DNA of 7,400 nucleotides from the NCBI GenBank assembly GCA_021787175.1, contig JAJYMF010000267.1, forward strand, positions 1-7,400, in the 5' to 3' direction. Made by a program: the position numbers and the translations under genes. This document shows, in pieces, positions 1-5,194 of this stretch (position 1 is its first letter; each line of letters opens with the position of its first letter). This DNA is from Pseudomonadota bacterium. GTDB lineage: Bacteria > Pseudomonadota > Gammaproteobacteria > Xanthomonadales > Rhodanobacteraceae. The notes beneath the pieces are model-generated. The model was not told where the DNA came from and did no database searches. It saw only the letters and a program-made list of their open reading frames with translations.

Positions 1-53
1 CGCATCGAAACGACGCTTCAAGCGATCCACCACAGGCCCGACGGGAGGAAGTC

Positions 54-638
54 ATGCACCACCTAGCGATCTATGCCGGCATCGCGCTGCTGCTCGCGTT
101 TTCGCTGTACCGCAAGGGCAGGCGGATGATCGGCGAGCGTGCGTTCGATCGCCGGCGCACGCTGGTGCGCCTGCTGGTTCTCGCCGGCGCCTTCGTATTG
201 ATCCTGTGGATCGATGCGCAGCATGTGGATGCGGGCCTTGCCGATCCGCGCGCCGCGATGATGCTGGCGTTGCCGTTCCTTCTGCTCGGCATCGTCGGCG
301 GTGTCGGGCTTGGCATGGTGGCCGCGCGCATGGCGCAGTTTCGCATCGACGCGGGGGTGCTCAAGGTGCGCGCGCACGCGCTGTTCGGGCCGGCGATCCT
401 GACGCTCTATGTGCTGCGCGTGGCGTACAAGTTCTGGCTGTTCCAGCATCTGGGGATCGTGACCGACAGCGTCGGCGTCGCGGGTGCGCAGGCGGCACAG
501 CAGGCACTGGCGCATTACGACGTCGATCCGCTGGGCACTTTGCTGCGGGCGCTGTTCTTCGCCTATTACCTGAGTTACTACGGCCTGCTGCTGCGCAAGG
601 CGCGCCAGCCGGCCGCATCGCCCAGGTCCGCATCGTGA
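54..638 (+). CDS. Small five-helix inner-membrane protein, possibly DUF1453/CcdC-like
   Basis: A 194-residue integral membrane protein. Hydrophobic segments lie at about residues 4-18, 38-53, 69-93, 110-128 and 160-180, with basic loops between the first two (YRKGRRMIG, then DRRRTLVR) and a basic, small-residue tail. The layout, with a short first helix, an Arg-rich loop containing R-x-I-G and a later 'F-x-x-x-x-G-x-L-x-V-R' stretch at residues 96-106, recalls DUF1453/CcdC-like proteins. That assignment is from memory of the family pattern and is tentative; no catalytic motif is visible. The ATG is supported by GGAGG at 44-48, five bases upstream. Bases 1-66 are open in another frame and end at TAG (64-66), so an upstream gene may overlap this start slightly, but too little is present to call it. 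The gene is followed by the repeat-rich 400-base gap and is probably not part of the downstream exporter operon. Confidence 0.8.
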   Translation: MHHLAIYAGIALLLAFSLYRKGRRMIGERAFDRRRTLVRLLVLAGAFVLILWIDAQHVDAGLADPRAAMMLALPFLLLGIVGGVGLGMVAARMAQFRIDAGVLKVRAHALFGPAILTLYVLRVAYKFWLFQHLGIVTDSVGVAGAQAAQQALAHYDVDPLGTLLRALFFAYYLSYYGLLLRKARQPAASPRSAS

Positions 639-640
639 GG

Positions 641-650
641 TATCGCGATA
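641..650. repeat. Perfect 10-bp palindrome just after the stop codon
   Basis: TATCGCGATA is its own reverse complement and begins two bases after the TGA at 636-638. It could be a protein-binding half-pair or chance. No loop is possible within the 10 bp, so it is not a terminator. Confidence 0.5.
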
Positions 651-652
651 GA

Positions 653-711
653 TGACAACGAAGTTGTCACCCTGAGCGTAAGCGAAGGGTCTGTGATGAT
701 GACACTTGTCA
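653..711. repeat. Dispersed hairpin repeat, copy A (single arm with two flanking hairpins)
   Basis: Three inverted repeats in a row. TGACAAC/GTTGTCA (653-659/663-669) has a GAA loop. ACCCT/AGGGT (669-673/686-690) encloses a further GC/GC pair. TGACA/TGTCA (700-704/707-711) has a two-base spacer. The stretch 665-692 (TGTCACCCTGAGCG, then AAGCGAAGGGTCT) aligns with the arms found at 5045-5075 and, inverted, at 5120-5146, so this is one copy of a dispersed family. There is no T-tract on either strand after the stems, so an intrinsic terminator for the gene ending at 638 is not supported. A REP-like element is the likeliest reading, by inference. Confidence 0.65.
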
Positions 712-724
712 CGGGAATCTTTTT

Positions 725-772
725 CGCAGCACAGGGTCCATGCTGCGGGCACCGGGTTTGTACGACCGGTGC
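725..772. repeat. Two adjacent 7-bp hairpins
   Basis: CGCAGCA (725-731) pairs perfectly with TGCTGCG (741-747) across nine bases. One base later GCACCGG (749-755) pairs perfectly with CCGGTGC (766-772) across ten bases. The T-run at 720-724 precedes rather than follows the stems, so this is not a plus-strand terminator; read on the minus strand it would be an A-run. No coding frame in this stretch looks real. From 773 to 874 the DNA is GC-rich and I see nothing I can assign. Confidence 0.55.
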
Positions 773-874
773 GGCCTCCGCGGGGAAGGGGGTGGGGAAT
801 GCACCTCGGGTTTCGTTGTTCCGGGCCATTGCGTCCGGCGGCGGCGCGGCAGGCATGGATCGGTCGTCCCTGAA

Positions 875-998
875 GAGCGGTTTGAAAAACTGCTCCGGCA
901 CAAGGGTGTGCCGCCGCGACGAGCACGCAAGTGCTTGTCGCGACAAAGGTGGTGCGGCTTTGCCGCGCCCGTTTGCCTGCAAACCGCGGCAGGATGCC
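875..998. repeat. Cluster of six nearly abutting hairpins upstream of the exporter operon
   Basis: Six inverted repeats follow one another with 0 to 8 bases between them. (1) 875-895: nine pairs including one G-T, loop GAA. (2) 896-913: CGGCACA/TGTGCCG, loop AGGG. (3) 915-942: CGCGAC-G-AGCAC against GTGCT-T-GTCGCG, twelve pairs including one that is G-U in RNA, loop GCAA, a GNRA tetraloop. (4) 951-969: eight pairs including one wobble, loop TTT. (5) 971-984: GTTTGC/GCAAAC, spacer CT. (6) 988-998: GGCA/TGCC, loop GGA. The cluster ends 29 bases before the Shine-Dalgarno of the gene at 1039. It may be a composite REP/BIME-type mobile repeat, a structured 5' leader or a small RNA. The sequence alone does not decide, and no T-tract follows it. 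Confidence 0.6.
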
Positions 999-1027
999 CG
1001 GTTTTGCAAAGTGATCTGGCTCAACCC

Positions 1028-1034
1028 AAGGAGG
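1028..1034 (+). promoter_or_regulatory. Strong Shine-Dalgarno for the YIP1-family gene
   Basis: AAGGAGG lies four bases before the ATG at 1039 and settles that start. It is the strongest ribosome-binding site in the operon, consistent with 1039 being the first gene. I could not pick out a convincing -35/-10 promoter pair between the hairpin cluster and this site. Confidence 0.8.
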
Positions 1035-1038
1035 CTCC

Positions 1039-1752
1039 ATGAGCACGTCGTCGCCCCTCGCCACACTCGGCAACATCTTCGTCGCGCCCGCGCAGGCATT
1101 CGACGACATCCGCGGCCACAATCGCTGGCTGTGGTGGCCGCTGCTGATCACGATCGCGGTCACCGCGGCATTCACCACGTGGTATTTCGCCACGATCGAC
1201 ATCCACTGGTTCATGCTGCAGTCGCTGCAGTCCAATCCCATGCTCGCCGGCAAGATCAGCGCCGAGCAGATGCAACAGATGGCCGATCACGCGACGCGCA
1301 CGTCGCCGCTGATCAGCGGCGTGGTCGGCACCATCCTCGGCCTGCCGATCGCTTATGCCGTGTTCGCGCTGTACTACTTCCTCGCTGCCAAGCTGGCCGG
1401 CTACGAGGTTCAGAGCTACGGCAGCTGGTACAGCTTCGTCATCTGGAGCAGCTTCCCGGCCATCATCAGCACGCTGGTCTCGGCGCTGATGTATTTCATG
1501 CGCAACGACAATCAGGTGCCCCTGCAGAGCCTCGACCTAACCAGCCTCAATACGCTGCTGATTCATCTCGCACCCGCCGATAGCTGGTACACCCTGATCA
1601 GCAGCCTGCGCCTGACCACGTTCTGGGTGATCGGCCTGACGATCTTCGGCCTCGCCCGCTGGACCCGGCGCGGCATGCGCCATGCGGCATTCGTCGTGCT
1701 GCTGCCTTATGTCGTGATCTACGGCGTGTGGATCCTGATCAAGGTGATCTGA
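1039..1752 (+). CDS. YIP1-family integral membrane protein
   Basis: A 237-residue membrane protein matching the bacterial YIP1 (PF04893-type) layout. A short cytoplasmic N-terminus reads 'L-x-N-I-F-x-x-P-x-x-A-F-D-D-I' (residues 10-24), the usual opening of the family. Hydrophobic segments lie at about 31-50, 91-117, 131-153, 183-205 and 215-235, and a polar, Met/Gln-rich stretch at about 60-90 lies between the first two. Biochemical function is unknown for bacterial members; several sit beside transporters, which is the situation here. The stop at 1750-1752 is two bases before the next ATG, so it is translationally close-coupled to the adaptor gene. It heads the operon and may assist membrane assembly or regulation of the exporter, but that is inference from position only. 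Confidence 0.85.
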   Translation: MSTSSPLATLGNIFVAPAQAFDDIRGHNRWLWWPLLITIAVTAAFTTWYFATIDIHWFMLQSLQSNPMLAGKISAEQMQQMADHATRTSPLISGVVGTILGLPIAYAVFALYYFLAAKLAGYEVQSYGSWYSFVIWSSFPAIISTLVSALMYFMRNDNQVPLQSLDLTSLNTLLIHLAPADSWYTLISSLRLTTFWVIGLTIFGLARWTRRGMRHAAFVVLLPYVVIYGVWILIKVI

Positions 1753-1754
1753 GC

Positions 1755-3008
1755 ATGGCCAACAAGCGCAAGGGACTGATCGCTTTCGGCATCGCGGCCG
1801 CGGTGGTGCTGGTGGTGGTGGTCGGCAGCCTGACCAACCGCCAGCACGGGCCCAGGGTCGAGGTCAGCAAGGTGGAGCCGCGCACGGTGCGCAGCTCCAT
1901 CCTCGCGGGCGGCCAGCTGAGCTATCTCGATCCGGTCGAGCTCAAGCCCGAGGTGATCGGCCGCATCAGCGAAATCCCGGTCAAGGACGGCCAGCGCGTG
2001 ACCAGGGGCGAGGTGGTGCTCAGGCTCGATCCGCAGGTCTACGCCGCGGCGGTGGAGCAGGCGCAGGCCGGCGTGATGCAGGCGCAGACGGCCATCGCCA
2101 GCCAGCAGCTCACCGCCGACAATCTGGCGCAACAGGTGCGGCGTCAGCAGGCGCTGTTCAAGCGCGGGCTGGTGGACGCCAACAGCTTCGACAACCTCAA
2201 GAGCCAGCTGGCGATTGCCAGGGTGCAGGTGCAGGCCCAGCGCGAGGCGCTGCGCATCGCCCAGGCGCAGCTCAGCCAGGCACAGCAGAACCTGGCCAAG
2301 ACGGTGATCCGCTCGCCGATCGACGGCGTGGTGACGCGGCTGCCGGTCAAGGTCGGCGAGACGGTGATCGCCGGCACCAACATCCCCGGCGCGACGCTGA
2401 TGAACATCGCCAATCCCGCGCAGATCATCGCCGACGTGCAGGTGGACGAGGCCGACATCGCGCACGTCAAGCCGGGCGCCGAGGCCGACATCCACGCGGT
2501 GTCGTTTCCGCACGCCAAGCTCACCGGACACGTGGTCTTCATCGCCTCCTCGGTGACGCAGACGTTGAGCGTGGCGGGCAGCGCAGCGGGCGGACGCAAC
2601 TTCGAGGTCAAGATCGCGCTGGCCGGCAAGGACCTGCCGCACATCCTGCCCGGCATGAGCTGCCGCGCCGAGATCTACACCCGCAGCGCGCCCGACACGC
2701 TGGCGGTGCCGATCCAGGCGGTGCTGTACGAGAACAAGCCCGCGTCGAAGAGCATCGAGGCCGACAGCGGCGCCTACGTCTATGTCGTCCGCGCCGGCAA
2801 GACGCACAAGACCAAGGTCGTCAGCGGCATCTCCAGCGACACCTGGCAGGCGATCGACCAGGGCCTCAAGGCCGGCGACGAGGTCGTCAGCGGCCCCTAC
2901 CAGACCCTGCACGCGCTCGGCGACAAGGAGGCGGTCGAGATCGAGAAGGCCAAGCCGGGCGCGAAGCAGACCAAGGACTCCGGCAGCGTCACCATCGAGG
3001 CCTCATGA
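1755..3008 (+). CDS. MacA/HlyD-type periplasmic adaptor of an ABC exporter
   Basis: A 417-residue membrane-fusion (periplasmic adaptor) subunit that would bridge inner-membrane permeases to an outer-membrane TolC-type duct. Domains in order: basic N-terminus and single membrane anchor (about 7-26); first half of the lipoyl/barrel-sandwich domain (about 55-92, with V-I-G-R-I-S-E-I-P-V-K-D-G-Q-x-V); a Gln/Ala-rich coiled-coil hairpin (about 93-183); second lipoyl half starting V-I-R-S-P-I-D-G-V-V (184-193); beta-barrel (about 220-310); membrane-proximal domain (about 315-395); and a Lys-rich tail. The TolC-contact motif at the hairpin tip keeps Arg130 and Leu134 but has Asp141 where Ser is usual. 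I chose ATG 1755, with AAGGTGA at 1741-1747, over an in-frame GTG at 1728 that would add nine residues and overlap the previous gene. The anchor is not a lipobox. The stop overlaps the next ATG (ATGA). Substrate unknown; this is MacA-like rather than proven MacA. Confidence 0.92.
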   Translation: MANKRKGLIAFGIAAAVVLVVVVGSLTNRQHGPRVEVSKVEPRTVRSSILAGGQLSYLDPVELKPEVIGRISEIPVKDGQRVTRGEVVLRLDPQVYAAAVEQAQAGVMQAQTAIASQQLTADNLAQQVRRQQALFKRGLVDANSFDNLKSQLAIARVQVQAQREALRIAQAQLSQAQQNLAKTVIRSPIDGVVTRLPVKVGETVIAGTNIPGATLMNIANPAQIIADVQVDEADIAHVKPGAEADIHAVSFPHAKLTGHVVFIASSVTQTLSVAGSAAGGRNFEVKIALAGKDLPHILPGMSCRAEIYTRSAPDTLAVPIQAVLYENKPASKSIEADSGAYVYVVRAGKTHKTKVVSGISSDTWQAIDQGLKAGDEVVSGPYQTLHALGDKEAVEIEKAKPGAKQTKDSGSVTIEAS

Positions 3009-3745
3009 GCGCCGCGCCCGCCACGGACACGGCGCCGCTGCTCGAACTGCGCGGCGTCGGCAAGCGCTATCGCATGGGCGAGACCGACGTCGACGCGCTG
3101 CGCGGGGTCGATCTCGCCATCGCCCGCAACGAGTACGTCGCCTTCATCGGCCCCTCGGGTTCGGGCAAGACCACGCTGATGAACATCATCGGCTGCCTCG
3201 ACCGTCCCAGCAGCGGCAGCTATCTGCTCAACGGCCAGCGCGTGGCCGATCTCGACGACAACGCGCTGGCGCGCATCCGCAACCGCGAGATCGGCTTCGT
3301 GTTCCAGAACTTCAACCTGCTGGGCCGCGCCGACGCCCTGCACAATGTGATGCAACCGCTGGTCTATCGCGGCGTGAAGCTGCGCGAGCGCCGGCTGATG
3401 GCGACCGCGGCGCTGGCCGACGTCGGTCTGGGCGACCGCCTCGACCATCGCCCCAACCAGCTCTCCGGCGGCCAGCGCCAGCGCGTGGCCATCGCCCGCG
3501 CGCTGGTCGGCAAGCCCTCGATCCTGCTGGCCGACGAGCCCACCGGCAATCTCGACTCGACGACCGCGCGCGAGATCCTGGCGATGTTCGCGGCGCTGCA
3601 CCGCGCCGGCAACACGATCATCCTGGTGACCCACGACGCCGAGGTCGCCGCGCACGCCGAGCGCACGGTGGCCATTCGCGACGGTCAGGTGATCAGCGAC
3701 ACGCGGCACATGGCCGAGGACGCGGCACATGGCGCGGCTGGCTGA
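3005..3745 (+). CDS. MacB/LolD-type ABC transporter ATP-binding protein
   Basis: A 246-residue cytoplasmic nucleotide-binding subunit with every ABC motif intact. Walker A GPSGSGKT is at 49-56, Q-loop Gln101 in FVFQNFNLL, signature LSGGQ at 153-157, Walker B ILLADEPT at 173-180 with catalytic Glu178, D-loop NLDS at 182-185 and the switch His210 in VTHD. The sequence around Walker A (M-N-I-I-G-C-L-D-R-P) and the E-P-T-G-N-L-D run are typical of the MacB/LolD/FtsE class, which pairs with four-helix FtsX-type permeases. Unlike E. coli MacB, the ATPase is not fused to a permease. The start overlaps the adaptor stop by four bases, with GAGG at 2997-3000. The last 17 bases overlap the first permease gene, and the C-terminal residues lie in a short duplicated segment (3701-3733). 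Confidence 0.95.
   Translation: MSAAPATDTAPLLELRGVGKRYRMGETDVDALRGVDLAIARNEYVAFIGPSGSGKTTLMNIIGCLDRPSSGSYLLNGQRVADLDDNALARIRNREIGFVFQNFNLLGRADALHNVMQPLVYRGVKLRERRLMATAALADVGLGDRLDHRPNQLSGGQRQRVAIARALVGKPSILLADEPTGNLDSTTAREILAMFAALHRAGNTIILVTHDAEVAAHAERTVAIRDGQVISDTRHMAEDAAHGAAG
3701..3733 (+). repeat. 14-bp direct repeat across the ATPase/permease gene overlap
   Basis: ACGCGGCACATGGC occurs at 3701-3714 and again at 3720-3733, a period of 19 bases. The second copy contains the permease start codon (3729-3731). The ATG in the first copy is in the ATPase frame and is Met236 of that protein. GAGGA at 3716-3720, between the copies, is a plausible ribosome-binding site for the permease. Confidence 0.7.
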
Positions 3746-4958
3746 GGCCCTGCGCGCCGCCATCGGCGCGATCCGCGCGCACCTGCTGCGCGCCGCGCTG
3801 ACCGTGCTCGGCATGGTGATCGGCGTCGCCGCGGTGATCGCCGTGGTCGCGCTGCTGCAGGGCTTCGGGCAGTCGATCACGCAGCAGTTCCGCAACCTCG
3901 GCGCCAACGGCCTGGTGATCATGGCCTACCTGCCGGAGAAGGCCGCGCTGGAAGGCAAGACCGCGCGCATCACGCCGGATGATCTGCTCGCGATCCGCCA
4001 GCGCGTGGCCGGCGTCCGCGACGTGGTGCCGCTGCTGCCGCTGGCGCAGTTCAGCGCCACGGTGCGCTACGGCAACCGCAGCAGCAACACCAGCGTCAAC
4101 GGCACCACCTCGGGCTTTCCGCGCAACGGCGCGCGCTATCCGGTACAGGGCCGCTTCGTGGTGGCGGGCGACGACACGACCCGGCGGCCGGTCGCGGTGA
4201 TCGGCCAGACGCTGATCAAGGACCTGCATCTGCCTGCGGATCCCGAGGGGCACTTCATCCAGCTGTTCGGCACCTGGTTCAAGGTCGTCGGCGTGCTCAA
4301 CAAGGTCGGCTCGCTGGTCGGCCTGATCGACCGCGACAACCTGATCTACATCCCCTACACCACCGCGGTCAGCCTCGGCGGCACGGTGACCGCGCCCAAC
4401 ATCGTGATCCAGCTGGACGTGGACAACGCGCGCGCGATCAAGCCGGTCGAGGCGCGCATCACGGCGGTGCTGCGCCGCCAGCATCACCTGCGGCCGGGCG
4501 AGGAGGACGACTTCAAGATCCAGAGCGCGGCCGAGCTGACCAAGGCGCTGACCCGCGCGCTCGACAGCGCCAGCCTGATCCTCGGCGCCATCGTCGGCAT
4601 CTCGCTGCTGGTCGGCGGCGTCGGCATCATGAACATCATGCTGGTGTCGGTGACCGAGCGCACCCGCGAGATCGGCATCCACAAGAGCCTGGGCGCGACG
4701 CGCGCCGACATCCTGCTGCAGTTCCTGCTCGAAGCGGTGCTGCTGTCGCTGCTGGGCGGCCTGGTCGGGCTGGCGCTGGGCTACGGCATCGGCAAGCTGG
4801 TGGTGCATCTGGTGCCGGCCTTCGCCGGCGCGATCGTGCCGGGCTGGACGATCGCCTTGTCGCTGGGCTTCACCGCCGCGGTCGGGCTGGTGTTCGGGAT
4901 CACGCCGGCGGCCAAGGCCGCGGCGCTCGATCCGATCGAAGCGCTGCGCTACGAATGA
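3729..4958 (+). CDS. MacB-type ABC permease, first paralogue
   Basis: A 409-residue FtsX/MacB-superfamily permease with the standard four-helix plan. TM1 is at about 22-45, preceded by an amphipathic stretch (RAHLLRAALTVLGMVIGVA). A large periplasmic MacB_PCD-type domain spans about 46-280. TM2 is at about 282-307 (VGISLLVGGVGIMNIMLVSV), followed by the cytoplasmic coupling segment TERTREIGIHKSLGATRADI (309-328). TM3 is at about 332-360 and TM4 at about 370-392. The protein ends in DPIEALRYE, the family's usual 'D-P-x-E-A-L-R-x-E' tail. It lacks a fused ATPase and should use the product of 3005-3745, whose gene it overlaps by 17 bases. With the second paralogue at 5195 it probably forms a heterodimer, though homodimers are possible. 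MacB-type permeases do not pass substrate through the membrane; they couple ATP hydrolysis to periplasmic movements. The cargo is unknown. Confidence 0.93.
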   Translation: MARLAEALRAAIGAIRAHLLRAALTVLGMVIGVAAVIAVVALLQGFGQSITQQFRNLGANGLVIMAYLPEKAALEGKTARITPDDLLAIRQRVAGVRDVVPLLPLAQFSATVRYGNRSSNTSVNGTTSGFPRNGARYPVQGRFVVAGDDTTRRPVAVIGQTLIKDLHLPADPEGHFIQLFGTWFKVVGVLNKVGSLVGLIDRDNLIYIPYTTAVSLGGTVTAPNIVIQLDVDNARAIKPVEARITAVLRRQHHLRPGEEDDFKIQSAAELTKALTRALDSASLILGAIVGISLLVGGVGIMNIMLVSVTERTREIGIHKSLGATRADILLQFLLEAVLLSLLGGLVGLALGYGIGKLVVHLVPAFAGAIVPGWTIALSLGFTAAVGLVFGITPAAKAAALDPIEALRYE

Positions 4959-4987
4959 GCAGACGACGATGAGCCACCTCGGTTCCA

Positions 4988-5036
4988 TGTCATTTCGAGT
5001 GCAAGGCCCCACGCCATTCCGCAGGCGAAGTCCACC
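4988..5036 (+). repeat. Two decayed arms of the dispersed repeat
   Basis: TGTCATTTCGAG at 4988-4999 and GCCATTCCGCAGGCGAAGTC starting at 5013 align with the better-preserved arm that begins at 5045, all in the same orientation. Neither keeps the GGAAT partner needed to close the inner stem, so both look degenerate. The minus-strand reading shows the repetition clearly as SALGMT, FACGMA and LALEMT at successive positions. Confidence 0.6.
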
Positions 5037-5044
5037 CCTTGTCC

Positions 5045-5146
5045 TGTCATTCCGAGGGCGGAGTCCGAGGAATCTCGCTTTTCGGACGGGCTCGGCGCCG
5101 TCACGTCGGGCCAAGAGCCAGATTCTTCGCTGTGCTCAGAATGACA
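5045..5146. repeat. 102-bp inverted-repeat element (MITE/REP-like) between the two permease genes
   Basis: The left arm TGTCATTCCGAG (5045-5056) and the right arm CTCAGAATGACA (5135-5146) are inverted repeats matching at 11 of 12 positions. Inside them CGAGGAATCT (5066-5075) pairs with AGATTCTTCG (5120-5129) at 9 of 10. Each arm also forms its own small stem: ATTCC with GGAAT on the left, and ATTCT with AGAAT on the right, read on the minus strand. The right arm aligns closely with copy A at 665-692. No transposase is encoded. Such an element would move, if at all, with help supplied from elsewhere. The rest of the gap (4959-4987 and 5147-5194) shows only the short direct repeat CGGCATGA at 5164-5171 and 5177-5184. 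Confidence 0.7.
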
Positions 5147-5194
5147 AGCTTGGGGGCAGCACTCGGCATGACCACCCGGCATGAGTAACCACCG

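Noticed and set aside
720..747. T-run with hairpin as an intrinsic terminator
   Set aside because: The five T's come before the stem on the plus strand, and the minus-strand reading is followed by A's, so neither orientation fits.
63..1253. Minus-strand open frame of nearly 400 codons through the first gene and the repeat-rich gap
   Set aside because: It crosses a real plus-strand gene, several hairpins and the dispersed repeat. The repeat portion gives the low-information peptide FAYAQGDNFVV.
693..1583. Plus-strand open frame running through the hairpin cluster into the YIP1 gene
   Set aside because: It overlaps the YIP1-family gene in another frame and has no ribosome-binding site or recognisable domain.
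1728..1757. Upstream GTG start for the adaptor
   Set aside because: It would overlap the YIP1 gene by 25 bases and add MDPDQGDLS before the basic-plus-hydrophobic anchor. ATG 1755 has its own AAGGTGA.
1719..2912. Long minus-strand open frame opposite the adaptor gene
   Set aside because: Its composition (runs of His, Arg, Gly, Asp and Leu) is typical of a frame read opposite a high-GC gene. The plus-strand product has complete adaptor domains.
4988..5146. CRISPR-like array
   Set aside because: The repeat arms are diverged, unevenly spaced and partly inverted, and no cas gene is present.
4969..5184. 71-codon open frame between the two permease genes
   Set aside because: It is made almost wholly of translated repeat arms (for example SQILRCAQND). 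It has no Shine-Dalgarno; at most it could act as a leader frame.
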